A stretch of 64,000 bases of DNA from JBEULC01 sp045504435 (GCA_045504435.1 JBEULC010000001.1:682001-746000), one strand, 5' to 3'. Numbered from the stretch's first letter, positions 18,240 through 28,160 are shown. Numbers and translations are program-made. The notes: generated from the letters alone by a model not told the origin.

Positions 18240-19172
18240 CTACTGTTGATTTTTAATGTTCCTCATAATTTCATAATATTTTACAATTTCATCAATTAAT
18301 AAAATTGACCCCCTAAGCAATACACTTGAATCAGCTAAAAATATGTGGTTGTTTTTCCAAGCATTAGTTGATTTTAAAAGCTCATGATTTTTAATAATAT
18401 CGTTAACATCTCTTACTCCGGCTAAACCAATTAAAAAATCGGGATTTTCTTTAATTACAAATTCTGTAGATAAAATAGGTTGTTTGCCTACCACCTTTGT
18501 AGCCAAATTTTTTATTCCATAAAGCTTAAGAATTTCCCCTGGCAAGGTATTTTCAGCAAAAGCGATTAAAGGGTTAGCAGAATATAAAAATGCCCCTTTA
18601 AGATTTAAAGGAGGATTTTTCTGAAGCGCTTCAAGTTTAGCTTTTTGGGTTTTTACTAATTGCGTTGCTTCTGCATTTTTATTAACTAATTCGCCAAAAA
18701 TCAAAGTATTAGTAAAGATATCTTCTAGATTATTTACGTTAAAAACTATAACTTTAAAGTTTAGTTTTTGCAAAGCTTGTCCTAGCTGGTCGTTATTATA
18801 AGATAAAATCACCAAATCAGGTTTATATGAAATTATCAACTCTAAGGTTGGCTTAAATAAATTACCCACAGAAGGTAATTTACTAGTTTTATCCTTAGGT
18901 TTAATAGTAGAAGAAGTAGGGTGAGCGATAGCTACAACATTTGCTTCCCCACCTAAAGCATAAGCAATTTCCACAATAGCAGGATCAATTATCACTATTT
19001 TTTTATATTCTTCACGGGTTATTTTAAAACCTTCATCACTTTCAATATGATTGTTAATTATTTTAGTAGCAAATGCATTACTGATAAATAATATAATTAT
19101 ATATAAGGTGACAGCGATTAAAAACTTAGAATAATAGTAAACTGAATGAAAAAGATTAGAAATTTTTAACAT
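18240..19172 (-). CDS. hmuT: Haem ABC transporter substrate-binding protein HmuT
   Basis: Periplasmic haem-binding component. The 310 residues begin with a hydrophobic export signal (residues about 14-36), then show the two-lobed metal-chelate receptor pattern: KIVIIDPAIVEIAYALGGEANVVA at the first lobe, PSVGNLFKPTLELIISYKPDLVI linking to the helix, and a second lobe ending DFLIGLAGV. VGNLFKPTLE is characteristic of this family (Peripla_BP_2). The start follows hmuV by 31 bases. Haem rather than siderophore specificity is inferred from hugZ in the same operon. Confidence 0.88.
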   Translation of the reverse strand: MLKISNLFHSVYYYSKFLIAVTLYIIILFISNAFATKIINNHIESDEGFKITREEYKKIVIIDPAIVEIAYALGGEANVVAIAHPTSSTIKPKDKTSKLPSVGNLFKPTLELIISYKPDLVILSYNNDQLGQALQKLNFKVIVFNVNNLEDIFTNTLIFGELVNKNAEATQLVKTQKAKLEALQKNPPLNLKGAFLYSANPLIAFAENTLPGEILKLYGIKNLATKVVGKQPILSTEFVIKENPDFLIGLAGVRDVNDIIKNHELLKSTNAWKNNHIFLADSSVLLRGSILLIDEIVKYYEIMRNIKNQQ

Positions 19173-19203
19173 AATTTAAATACTCTGATTTAATAATTAA
19201 TAC

Positions 19204-19980
19204 CTATAATTTAGTAGGCAAGACATAAGGACAACCCTTGTTATTAATAATTTGACAATGAAAACCATAAATATCTTTTAGAACTTCCATTTTAAAAAGT
19301 TCGGCAGTAGGCCCTACATATTTTACCTCACCTTTTTTTAAAAATACAATATTATCGCAGTACATACCCGCTAGATTAAGATCATGTAAAATTAAAATAC
19401 AAGTTAACCCAGTATTTTTAACTAATTTAGAAATTAAGTTAGTGATATCCAACGCATATTTCATATCTAAATGAGCGGTTGATTCATCAAGTAATAAAAT
19501 GGTAGGCTCTTGTACTAAGGCTCTTGCTAATAGCACTCTTTGGAATTCCCCTCCTGAAATTGTAAATACAGATTTATCAATTAAAGCTTTTAAATCCAAT
19601 TGCTGAATTATCTCCTCAACTTTTTCCTTATCGTGTTTAGCAAATCCCAAAAAATTATTTTTGATTTTGGATACTCTCCCCATATAGATTACGTCTAAAA
19701 CTGTTAAAGGGGTGTTGATTTCTGATTTTTGGGGTACAAAGCCAAAAATATCCGCTAGCTCTTTGGGATTATAATCTTTAATATTCTTAAATTTTATAAG
19801 TATAGCTCCTGAGGCAGGCTTTAAATAGCTAATAATATTCTTTAATAATGTGGATTTACCCGAACCATTTGCTCCTAAAATTCCGGTGATTTTACCCTTT
19901 TCAAAGCTTAAATTAATATCTTTTAGAAAAAGTTTGTTATTATAGGAAAAATTTAAATGATCAATTTTAATAATGCCCAT
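19204..19980 (-). CDS. hmuV: Haem ABC transporter ATP-binding protein HmuV
   Basis: Energises haem import across the inner membrane. Walker A is GANGSGKST (36-44), the ABC signature reads ISGGEFQRVLLARAL and Walker B ILLLDESTAHLD, with the D-loop and switch His (ILILHDLNLA) intact. The 258 residues match FecE/HmuV length. It starts three bases after the hmuU stop, so the two are almost certainly translationally coupled. The DES in place of DEP in Walker B is common in this subfamily. Confidence 0.93.
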   Translation of the reverse strand: MGIIKIDHLNFSYNNKLFLKDINLSFEKGKITGILGANGSGKSTLLKNIISYLKPASGAILIKFKNIKDYNPKELADIFGFVPQKSEINTPLTVLDVIYMGRVSKIKNNFLGFAKHDKEKVEEIIQQLDLKALIDKSVFTISGGEFQRVLLARALVQEPTILLLDESTAHLDMKYALDITNLISKLVKNTGLTCILILHDLNLAGMYCDNIVFLKKGEVKYVGPTAELFKMEVLKDIYGFHCQIINNKGCPYVLPTKL

Positions 19981-19983
19981 TGC

Positions 19984-20964
19984 TTAAGTTTGGGTTTTGG
20001 TTGCTAAATATAAAAAAAACGGGGCACCAAAAAAAGCAGTTACCACACCTATAGGAATTTCCACAGGAGCCACAATTAAACGGGAAATAGTATCACAAAA
20101 TAGTAAAAAAACCCCACCAAACAAAGTAGCTAAAGGAATTAAGCGTGCATTGGTGCTACCTATTAATAGCCTTAAACAATGGGGAATAATCAGCCCTATA
20201 AAACCAATCATGCCCGTAAAGGCTACTGAAAATCCTACTACAAGCGAGCTAATAATTAGAATGCGTCTTTTAAATTTATTAACATTAATTCCTAAAGCAT
20301 GCGCTTCTTGATCGCCGCTTAAGAGTAAATCTAACTCATATCTTTTTAAATAAAAATATGTGGTAGCAAATATAAAAGGAGGAAGTAAAATTATAATATG
20401 AGTCCAATTGGCGTATCCTAAATAACCCATAGTCCATATAATTATTTGAAAAGAGTCCTCACCAATTAAATAAATGGCTAAAGAGGTAAAGGCTCCTAAA
20501 AAAGCAGAAATGGCAATACCGATCATTAATAATTTGAAAATTTGCACACGAATATGATTTCTAGCTAACCTAAAAATAATTAAGGAGACCAAAGTGCAGA
20601 CAATAAAAGCAAAGATTCCATAAACATTTTGAGGTAGCTTAAATAAATAGGCAATTACTACTCCAAAGGTTGCACTAGCCGCTATACCAATAATATAAGG
20701 ATCAGCTAAAGGATTTTGAAAAACAGTTTGGGTAACTACTCCTGAGCTAGTTAACATCATACCAATTAATAAGGCCATAACAATCCTAGGCAATCTAATA
20801 TCCATTAAAATAGACTTAGTTGTACTATCAATTAAGTGAAATTTCCAAGTTAAAATGTTAAAAAGATCTGCTTTTGATAAACTAACATTGCCATGTAAAA
20901 TGGAGTAAGTAAAAATCAATAAAAATAATATTAACAATATTAAGTATAAGCTTCTATAAAGCAT
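19984..20964 (-). CDS. hmuU: Haem ABC transporter permease HmuU (FecCD family)
   Basis: Inner-membrane permease of the FecCD/BtuC family, with about ten hydrophobic segments in 326 residues. Family motifs are RLPRIVMALLIGMMLTSSGVV, NPLADPYIIGI (the family's NPLA.P..LG) and the ABC-interacting FIGLIIPHCLRL. It is the first gene of the operon hmuU-hmuV-hmuT-hugZ. No TonB-dependent outer-membrane receptor or TonB system lies in this window, so how haem crosses the outer membrane is not shown here. Confidence 0.92.
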   Translation of the reverse strand: MLYRSLYLILLILFLLIFTYSILHGNVSLSKADLFNILTWKFHLIDSTTKSILMDIRLPRIVMALLIGMMLTSSGVVTQTVFQNPLADPYIIGIAASATFGVVIAYLFKLPQNVYGIFAFIVCTLVSLIIFRLARNHIRVQIFKLLMIGIAISAFLGAFTSLAIYLIGEDSFQIIIWTMGYLGYANWTHIIILLPPFIFATTYFYLKRYELDLLLSGDQEAHALGINVNKFKRRILIISSLVVGFSVAFTGMIGFIGLIIPHCLRLLIGSTNARLIPLATLFGGVFLLFCDTISRLIVAPVEIPIGVVTAFFGAPFFLYLATKTQT

Positions 20965-21140
20965 TACTTTAAGTTCCGCATAATTTGAAATACTATAACT
21001 GAATTATATCCTACTAAAATAATAGTATATGGGTTTTCCACACAAAAGCAAATTAATTTTGGTTGTAGCTAAAAATAATATTAAAATAAAGAAAGATCAT
21101 TTTTAAATAATGTTGTAACTAAAGTAAAGATAGATATTTA

Positions 21141-22664
21141 ATGAAAACTTTAACAAATTTTATAGATTTATTGGAACAAAAAGGTCAGTTAATTAGGACC
21201 AAAGAGCCCATTAACACTTACTTAGAGCTTACTGAGATTCAAAGTAGACTATTGGCAAAAAACGGTCCAGCGCTTTTATGTGAAAACATTCTTAATAAAC
21301 AAGGTAAGCCAAGTAAATATCCGGTACTGATCAACTTATTTGGTAGTAAAGAAAGATTTGCCTTAGGATTAGGTAAAAATCTGGAAGAAATACAAAAGTT
21401 AGGGGAATTACTTGCTTTTTTAAGACAGCCTAAGCCTCCTAAAAATCTTAAAGATGCTCTGGGATTTTTGCCAATTATCCAAAAAATTATGGATATGAAT
21501 TCCTCAACGGTTAAGCGCGCAATCTCGCAAGAAGTAATTTATAAATATGAAGAAGTAAATTTAGATGATCTACCTATCCAAGAATGTTGGCCTAATGAAC
21601 CAGCACCTTTAATTACCTGGGGAATGGTAATCACTCATGGTCCTTCGTATGGTGATAAACAGGCCGAAGAGGTAGATGATTATAATTTAGGCATCTACAG
21701 AATGCAAAAGTTAAGTAAAAATAAACTAATAATGAGATGGTTAGCACATCGAGGAGGAGCGCAACAATTAAAACGTTGGCAAAAAAAGTTTCCTAACCAA
21801 GATATGCCTATTTGTGTAGCTATTGGTGCAGATCCAGCCCTAATTATTGCCGCCGTAGTGCCGTTACCTGATAACTTATCAGAATATAAGTTTGCTGGAC
21901 TTTTAAGGGAGCAAAAGACCGAATTAGTAAAAGCTGTTACTAATGATATCTTAGTACCAGCTAATGCAGAAATTATCCTTGAAGGCTTTATTAAAGTTAA
22001 TGAAATAGCTAAAGAGGGGCCTTATGGAGATCATACGGGTTATTATAATGATGTGGAGGAATTCCCTGTGTTTGAAGTAACGGCAATCACTACGCGCCAG
22101 CAGCCAATTTATCTTACCACATATACTGCTAGACCTCCTGATGAATGTTCGATTTTAGGGGAATGTTTAAATGATATGTTTGTGCCTTTTATTAAACAGC
22201 AATTTCCAGAAATTGTGGATTTTTATTTACTACCTGATGCGTGCTCTTATCGTATGGCTTTTGTTTCTATTAAAAAGGCTTATGCGGGTCATGCTAAAAG
22301 AATTATGATGGGAGTGTGGTCATATCTGCGGCAGTTTATGTATACAAAATTTGTGGTAATTGTAGATGAAGATATTGATGTCCGTAATCTTTCAGATGTG
22401 ATGTGGGCAATTTCAACCAATGTGGATCCTAAAAGAGATAGCTTAATTATTGAAGCCACTCCCATTGATTATTTGGATTTTTCCTCTCCAGTTTCAGGTT
22501 TAGGTTCTAAAATGGGCATAGATGCCACCACTAAGATTTTTCCTGAAACCCAGCGCAATTGGGGCACTAAAATTTATATGGAAAAAGACATTATTGATAA
22601 AATTGATAAAATATGGGGAAATTTGAATATCAAAGGCGATTTTCCTTCAATTTGGAAAAAGTAA
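21141..22664 (+). CDS. ubiD: 4-hydroxy-3-polyprenylbenzoate decarboxylase UbiD
   Basis: Decarboxylates the prenylated benzoate ring in ubiquinone synthesis, using prenylated FMN supplied by UbiX. The 507 residues match E. coli UbiD length. Motifs seen: IQECWPNEPAPLITWG, LAHRGGAQQL, EGPYGDHTGYYNDVEEFPVF (the conserved Glu/Asp region) and the C-terminal PVSGLGSKMGIDATTK. It is a single gene, divergent from the haem operon and 164 bases before lysK. ubiX was not seen in this window. Confidence 0.94.
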   Translation: MKTLTNFIDLLEQKGQLIRTKEPINTYLELTEIQSRLLAKNGPALLCENILNKQGKPSKYPVLINLFGSKERFALGLGKNLEEIQKLGELLAFLRQPKPPKNLKDALGFLPIIQKIMDMNSSTVKRAISQEVIYKYEEVNLDDLPIQECWPNEPAPLITWGMVITHGPSYGDKQAEEVDDYNLGIYRMQKLSKNKLIMRWLAHRGGAQQLKRWQKKFPNQDMPICVAIGADPALIIAAVVPLPDNLSEYKFAGLLREQKTELVKAVTNDILVPANAEIILEGFIKVNEIAKEGPYGDHTGYYNDVEEFPVFEVTAITTRQQPIYLTTYTARPPDECSILGECLNDMFVPFIKQQFPEIVDFYLLPDACSYRMAFVSIKKAYAGHAKRIMMGVWSYLRQFMYTKFVVIVDEDIDVRNLSDVMWAISTNVDPKRDSLIIEATPIDYLDFSSPVSGLGSKMGIDATTKIFPETQRNWGTKIYMEKDIIDKIDKIWGNLNIKGDFPSIWKK

Positions 22665-22828
22665 TATTAAGATTAAGAAATGTAGAGGTTTTAATTCTTG
22701 TATAAAGCTTAAATTATATTTATAATATTTGATTATAAATTTTTTAAGGATAAATAATTTAGGATAATTTTCTCCCATATTAAATATGAAAAAGTAAATA
22801 AGCAAAAAAATAAAAAGATCTTAGAAAC

Positions 22829-24445
22829 ATGAATGAAAATAGTGTGTTAAAACCTATGAAGGCTACTAATATGAAAGTAAATGACCTTAGAAATCATGGA
22901 GAACAATCAAAAGCTTGGCCCTTTGTAGAGGCGCGGAAGATTTTAGAAAGGCTTGATAATAAAGTGCCAAATAAAGGATATGTATTGTTTGAAACCGGCT
23001 ATGGGCCATCAGGCTTGCCTCACATAGGTACCTTTGGCGAGGTTGCAAGAACCTCCATGGTTAGATTTGCCTTTGAACAAATTAGTGATATTCCTACCAA
23101 GTTAATTGCTTTTTCAGATGATATGGATGGCTTAAGAAAGGTGCCCACTAATATTCCTAATCAGGATAAATTAAAACCTTATTTAGGTATGCCTTTAACA
23201 AAAGTACCAGATCCTTTTGATAAATTTAATAGTTTTGGTGAGCATAATAATGCCATGTTGCGCAATTTTTTAGATAATTTTGGTTTTCAATATGATTTTT
23301 ATAGCTCTACCCAATGCTATAAAAATGGTATGTTTGATGAAGCTTTACTACAGGTTTTAAAAAATTATCAATCAATTTTAGATGTGATTTTACCCACTTT
23401 AGGGGATGAAAGACGTAGTAATTATAGTCCTTTTTTACCAATTTGCCCAAAAACAGGTAAAGTTCTGCAAGCCCAAGTAATAGCCTATAAGATAGAACAA
23501 GGTACTATTGTTTATCTTAATGAAGATGGAGAAAAAATCACCACTGAAGTAACCGGCGGTAAATGTAAATTACAATGGAAAGTAGATTGGGGAATGAGGT
23601 GGTATGCTTTAGATGTTAATTATGAAATGTCGGGCAAAGATTTAATCCCATCGGTGGTATTAGCCTCTAAAGTGTGCAATATTTTGGGCAAAATTCCTCC
23701 CATTAATCTTACCTATGAATTATTTTTAGACCAAAATGGCGAAAAAATTTCTAAATCTAAAGGAAATGGATTATCAATTGAACAATGGTTAAAATATGGC
23801 AATAAGGAAAGTTTAGCTTATTATATGTATCAAAAGCCGCAAACTGCAAAGCGTTTATATTTTGATTCAATTCCTACTAATGTGGATAACTGGCTAGTTG
23901 CTTTAAATCAGTATGAACATTTAGAAGATAATCTTAAAGTGGAAAGCCCTATATTTTTTATTCATAAAAATCAACCCCAACAAGTAGCCCAATATATTAC
24001 TTTTGCCTTACTTTTAAATCTCATTGCAGTAATTAGTACAGTGGATAAAGGTATTCTTTTAGGTTATATTAATAAATATAAAAAATTAAATAAAGCAACT
24101 GAAACCGTCGTTAATGATCTGCTTGATTATGCGATTAATTATTATAATGATTTTATTAAGCCAAAGTTGCAATATAAAACTCTATCCCCTGGGGAAAAGC
24201 AATGGCTTAGCAATTTAAAAGATGAGCTTGCCAAGCTTAGTGAAGAAGATAGTGCAGAAACTATACAAAACGTGGTATATAAAATAGGTAAAACTACAGA
24301 TATAGAACTTAAAGAGTGGTTTAGATTATTGTATCAAAGTATTTTAGGCCAAGATGAAGGCCCCAGGATAGGTTCCTTTTTTGCCTTATATGGCTTAAAT
24401 AATTCTTTAAAACTACTTGATCAGCTTATTGCTAGATCTAATTAA
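22829..24445 (+). CDS. lysK: Class I lysyl-tRNA synthetase
   Basis: Charges tRNA-Lys. This is the class I (archaeal-type) enzyme that many alphaproteobacteria use in place of class II LysS. The HIGH motif is PHIGTFGE (64-71) and the KMSKS loop is KISKSKG (306-312); the C-terminal helical part follows. Length (538) is typical. The ATG at 22829 gives a 35-residue lead before the first conserved block (WPFVEARKIL), and internal Met codons at residues 10 and 15 are alternative starts. gcrA follows after 118 bases. Confidence 0.95.
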   Translation: MNENSVLKPMKATNMKVNDLRNHGEQSKAWPFVEARKILERLDNKVPNKGYVLFETGYGPSGLPHIGTFGEVARTSMVRFAFEQISDIPTKLIAFSDDMDGLRKVPTNIPNQDKLKPYLGMPLTKVPDPFDKFNSFGEHNNAMLRNFLDNFGFQYDFYSSTQCYKNGMFDEALLQVLKNYQSILDVILPTLGDERRSNYSPFLPICPKTGKVLQAQVIAYKIEQGTIVYLNEDGEKITTEVTGGKCKLQWKVDWGMRWYALDVNYEMSGKDLIPSVVLASKVCNILGKIPPINLTYELFLDQNGEKISKSKGNGLSIEQWLKYGNKESLAYYMYQKPQTAKRLYFDSIPTNVDNWLVALNQYEHLEDNLKVESPIFFIHKNQPQQVAQYITFALLLNLIAVISTVDKGILLGYINKYKKLNKATETVVNDLLDYAINYYNDFIKPKLQYKTLSPGEKQWLSNLKDELAKLSEEDSAETIQNVVYKIGKTTDIELKEWFRLLYQSILGQDEGPRIGSFFALYGLNNSLKLLDQLIARSN

Positions 24446-24563
24446 AGGGAGTATATATATAATAAATTACATAATAAGGTTTATTATCTTATTCAAAAGG
24501 CTATACAATTAAATATTTACAGTAGAGTTAACCTTGAAAGGTTAGTCTTAATAAGGATTAGTA

Positions 24564-25022
24564 ATGATTAAAGAATCAAAATGGACCGATGAATTAGTGA
24601 AAAAGCTAATAGATCTACACGTAAGTAAAAACTACTCGACCATGGCTATTGCCCAAGAATTAGGTTTTACTAAAAATGCAATTATAGGTAAGATTTATAG
24701 ATTAAAACTATCGCAAGAAAGTACTGTAGGAACTGTAGAAAAAAAAGAAGACAAAATCCTAGAAACTCAAATTCCTGTAACTCCTAAAGAAAAAGGTAGT
24801 TATAAACTAGAAGAAATTGTCTCTAATATGTGTGTATGGCCTTATGGAGATGATGAGTTTAGGTTTTGTGGTGAACCTACAGTTTATTCAAAGCCTTATT
24901 GTAAAGATCATTTAGATCTCGTATATTTATCTGTTAAAAGAGCTATGAAAAAAAGAAGCGCTGATATTTATACTGAAGATGATGTTGATGAAGCTGATGA
25001 GACCGATAATTTGGAGGATTAA
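24564..25022 (+). CDS. gcrA: Cell-cycle regulator GcrA
   Basis: GcrA binds sigma-70 RNA polymerase and methylated GANTC promoters and drives S-phase genes in alphaproteobacteria. The 152 residues carry both family ends. The N-terminal helix-turn-helix is WTDELVKKLIDLHVSKNYS with LGFTKNAIIGKIYRLKL. The C-terminal polymerase-binding region is CVWPYGDDEFRFCGEP then PYCKDHL. A short acidic tail follows. AAGGA lies 7 bases before the ATG, and a small hairpin (24529-24544) sits just upstream of it. Presence of GcrA is among the best lineage markers in the window and implies a CcrM methylase elsewhere. Confidence 0.94.
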   Translation: MIKESKWTDELVKKLIDLHVSKNYSTMAIAQELGFTKNAIIGKIYRLKLSQESTVGTVEKKEDKILETQIPVTPKEKGSYKLEEIVSNMCVWPYGDDEFRFCGEPTVYSKPYCKDHLDLVYLSVKRAMKKRSADIYTEDDVDEADETDNLED

Positions 25023-25093
25023 AATAGGTTAATTTATTATTATTAAATCAATGCTTACACGTAAAGTTCTAATTGTAGATTAGGCAGATAAAA

Positions 25094-25318
25094 TGGATAA
25101 AAAAATAAATGAATAGTTTTTTTTAAATCAAGCCCAATATTTTACTTCTTTAAATCCCCAAGACTTTTCTAAAATTTACGTCAAAAATTCTCTAATAGGT
25201 TATATTGGATAAAAAAATAAATGAATAGTTTTTTTTTAAATCAAGCCCAATATTTTACTTCTTTAAATCCCCAAGACTTTTCTAAAGTTTACGTCAAAAA
25301 TTCTCTAATAGGTTATAT
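25094..25318 (+). repeat. Tandem duplication of the Nudix gene 5' end (112 and 113 bp)
   Basis: Bases 25094-25205 and 25206-25318 are near-identical direct repeats with no spacer. They differ only by a T run (T8 at 25117-25124, T9 at 25229-25237) and one A/G change. Both copies include the ATG and the first 30 or so codons. In the first copy the T8 run puts a stop directly after five codons, so only the second copy leads into the full gene. Confidence 0.95.
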
Positions 25319-26174
25319 CAATGAACAAACTTTACAATTTTTGTTAGCAAATTATGCTAAAGATTTTGAGCTCAGAACCTTAATAGTTAATTCCTCCCTT
25401 GATTCTTCAGAGGACAATCAAAAAAGTAATCAAAAGTCAGAAAAATTAGATATTATTCCTAAATCCCCTTTGCCCGCTATTTATTTAAAATCAACTTACC
25501 AAACTTTTAACGATATTTCTAATTTTTTTGATAATCTTTTAGATTCTTTGCAAAATTATATTACTTTGGGCATCTTAATTAAAAAAACTAATGAATATTT
25601 ATTAGTCAAAGGGGTAACTACCTTAGAGAACTTATTTAAGATAGATAGAGGGATAGCAGCTTTATTTGGGGTAATAAGTGAAGGCATTCATATCAATGGT
25701 TATATAGAAAAAGATAAAAAAATATATATGTGGATCGCTAAAAGGGCAGCTCAGGTAGTTGAAGCCCACAAGTATGATAATATGGTGGGAGGGGCAATTT
25801 CTTATGGTTGCTGTCCAGAACAAACGGTGATTAAAGAAAGCCATGAGGAAGCAAGTATTCCTAAACATTTGGCCTCCTCAAGCAAACAAGTAGGTAAAAT
25901 AGCTTATAAGATTTATCGCAATAATGGGATTAGAAATGATGTTATCTATATGTATGATCTAAAACTGCCCTTAGATTATAAACCAACAATTAATGATCAA
26001 GAGGTAGAAGGATTTTATCTCTTGGACTTACAGGAGGTGTATCATTTATTAATAAATGATAAATTTAAATATAATAGCGGTTTAATAGTTAGCTATTTTC
26101 TTTTAAGAAATAACGCTCTTAATAATTATGAGTCCCAGCTATTGAAATCACTTTTTATAAAGTTATTAATCTAG
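25221..26174 (+). CDS. Nudix hydrolase with DUF4743-like N-terminus
   Basis: Probable nucleoside- or thiamine-diphosphate hydrolase related to the Nudix part of eukaryotic Tnr3-like proteins and plant Nudix 20/24. The first 150 residues resemble the companion domain, and the Nudix domain follows (about 165-300). The Nudix box reads GCCPEQTVIKESHEEASI, with the metal-binding EEAS core; KE in place of RE and S in place of G are usual in this subfamily. KYDNMVGGAISYG just before it is also typical. The substrate is not deducible. The gene starts in the second copy of a tandem duplication, with a weak binding site (GGAT). Confidence 0.85.
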   Translation: MNSFFLNQAQYFTSLNPQDFSKVYVKNSLIGYINEQTLQFLLANYAKDFELRTLIVNSSLDSSEDNQKSNQKSEKLDIIPKSPLPAIYLKSTYQTFNDISNFFDNLLDSLQNYITLGILIKKTNEYLLVKGVTTLENLFKIDRGIAALFGVISEGIHINGYIEKDKKIYMWIAKRAAQVVEAHKYDNMVGGAISYGCCPEQTVIKESHEEASIPKHLASSSKQVGKIAYKIYRNNGIRNDVIYMYDLKLPLDYKPTINDQEVEGFYLLDLQEVYHLLINDKFKYNSGLIVSYFLLRNNALNNYESQLLKSLFIKLLI

Positions 26175-26204
26175 CTAAAAATATTGAATACCTGATAGCA
26201 AAAT

Positions 26205-26238
26205 AAAAAAGGCCTTAATTATTTATAAGGCCTTTTTT
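26205..26238. terminator. Bidirectional terminator between the Nudix gene and fruA
   Basis: A 13-bp stem (AAAAAAGGCCTTA at 26205-26217 and its complement at 26226-26238) with an 8-base loop gives six T at the 3' side on either strand. It sits between two converging genes. Confidence 0.88.
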
Positions 26239-26258
26239 ATTTTTAATTAAATTACTAA

Positions 26259-28160
26259 TTAAACCTTGTTCTTTTTTAATAAATTAACCATTAAAGCGGT
26301 GATAATAGAACCTATTATAATAGCAATTAAAAAAGGTAGTTTATTGGTTATTACAGGTAAAACTATGGGCCCCCCATGTGGAGCATAATCGGCCACTTTA
26401 AAGAACCCTGCAGTAATAGCTCCTACACAAGATCCTACAATAATAGAGGGTATTACACGAATTGGATCGGTGGCAGCAAAGGGTATAGCGCCTTCGGTAA
26501 TCCCAATTAATCCCATAAATACTGCAGCTTTACCAGCAATTCTTTCCTCAGAACTATATTTTTTAGGGCGTAATACAGTGGCCAACCACATTCCAATAGG
26601 AGGAACGCTTACTGCTACAGCTATTGAGCCCATGATAGTAGGAATACCCGCAGGAATCATACTAACGCCAAACAAGAAGGCTACTTTGTTAATGGGTCCA
26701 CCCATATCCACAGCTATCATGGCTCCTAATAAACCATTAAGAAAAATAGAGCTAGTTCCTTGCATTTCTTTTAACCATACTGTTAATATCCTCATTAGAT
26801 CAGCGATATATTCTCCAAGGCCGAACATTACAGCTGCTGTGAAAGCTACAGAGGTTAAAGGAATGATAATTACAGGAGCAATGCCTTCAATATAATGGTG
26901 AAACCTGATTTGTGAAATAAATCTACTAAAATAACCCGAAATAAAACCTATAAGAATACCCCCTAAAAATCCAGCTTGCATAGAATTAGCTAAGGCACCC
27001 CCAATAATTGCAGGAGCTAAAGCAGATTTTCCTCCGATAGAATAACCAATATAGCCAGCTAAAATTGGAATCATAAAGCCAAAGGATAAAGCTCCTATAT
27101 TTTCCATATGTTTTAAAAAGGGATTAGTAATGGCAACGCCGCTGTTAGGTTCTATTCCTGAAAAAGCTATGGCAAGTGCGATGAAAATACCGCCAATTAC
27201 CACGAAAGGAATCATAAAAGAAACCCCATTAAGCAAATGCTTATAAGCTCCAAGGCCTCTGTTAGAAGAAGTTTCTTTTGACCCTGTATTTTTGTTTGAT
27301 TTCTCAGTTCCTGCATAAATATGTTCATTTTTTAAGGTATCTTGAATTAATTCTTTAGGCTTTTTAACTGCTTTAGCCACAGGCACTCTAGTAATCTTTT
27401 TACCTCCAAAAATTTCAAGATCAATATCAATATCTGAGGCAATAATCACCGCTTTAGCCTCTTTAATTTCTTGAGAGGTAAGAGTATTTTTTATACCAAT
27501 AGAGCCATTAGTTTGTACTTTAATCTTTAATCCCATCTCAGCTGCTGCTTTTTCTAAGGATTTAGCGGCCATATAGGTATGCGCTATACCCACAGGACAA
27601 GCCGTAATGGCCACAATGTCTAATTTGCCTTGGCTAATGGTATTTTCTCTAAAAGATTTATTTAATTCAGCAGAATTTTCAATAATTGAATTAACGGTAA
27701 TGTCTTTAGGGTTAAAGGTGCTTAGCAAAGCAATAGCTTCATTATAAGAAGAAACTTTATTCATTTGGCGGCAAAAATTTTCATTGATAATATATTGGGC
27801 TAATGTACCTAATATCTCAATGTGAGAATCTTCAGATACTTTGGGAACGCACAGCATAAAAAATAAAGTAGCTGAATTATTATTAGAATCCTGAGCAGAT
27901 ACAAGATGGTCAGCAACTCCTATAACAATGGACAGTTGGGTTGCATAATCACTTTTGGCATGAGGAATAGCTACCATATTTTCTATAAAAGTAGTAGAAA
28001 CGTTTTCTCTACTCATAATATTATCGTAAAAACCTTTAAGATCGCTAATTGCCTTATTATCTTTGAGAACAGTGCAAAGCTCTATAAAGACATCTTCTTT
28101 TTTGGTGCTTTTAATTTTTGTAAAATAGATACTTTGTTTTGAAATTTTATCTAGTAACAT
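26259..28160 (-). CDS. fruA: PTS fructose-type permease, EIIABC fusion
   Basis: Single-chain permease that would import and phosphorylate fructose or a related sugar (mannitol-type sugars are possible). Domain order in 633 residues: EIIA (about 1-150) with phosphorylated His67 in AIPHAKSD; EIIB (about 180-275) with Cys188 in ITACPVGIAHTYMA; EIIC (about 300-630) with FVVIGGIFIALAIAFSG and DMGGPINKVAFLFG. It takes phosphate from HPr, which is not encoded in this window. Gene and terminator stand alone, without the 1-phosphofructokinase or regulator that often accompany fruA. Together with ptsG it suggests sugar uptake unusual for a reduced alphaproteobacterium. Confidence 0.93.
   Translation of the reverse strand: MLLDKISKQSIYFTKIKSTKKEDVFIELCTVLKDNKAISDLKGFYDNIMSRENVSTTFIENMVAIPHAKSDYATQLSIVIGVADHLVSAQDSNNNSATLFFMLCVPKVSEDSHIEILGTLAQYIINENFCRQMNKVSSYNEAIALLSTFNPKDITVNSIIENSAELNKSFRENTISQGKLDIVAITACPVGIAHTYMAAKSLEKAAAEMGLKIKVQTNGSIGIKNTLTSQEIKEAKAVIIASDIDIDLEIFGGKKITRVPVAKAVKKPKELIQDTLKNEHIYAGTEKSNKNTGSKETSSNRGLGAYKHLLNGVSFMIPFVVIGGIFIALAIAFSGIEPNSGVAITNPFLKHMENIGALSFGFMIPILAGYIGYSIGGKSALAPAIIGGALANSMQAGFLGGILIGFISGYFSRFISQIRFHHYIEGIAPVIIIPLTSVAFTAAVMFGLGEYIADLMRILTVWLKEMQGTSSIFLNGLLGAMIAVDMGGPINKVAFLFGVSMIPAGIPTIMGSIAVAVSVPPIGMWLATVLRPKKYSSEERIAGKAAVFMGLIGITEGAIPFAATDPIRVIPSIIVGSCVGAITAGFFKVADYAPHGGPIVLPVITNKLPFLIAIIIGSIITALMVNLLKKNKV

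Noticed and set aside
26470..26895. 141-codon frame antisense to fruA
   Set aside because: Fully inside the conserved EIIC coding region on the other strand; composition is that of a reverse-read membrane protein.
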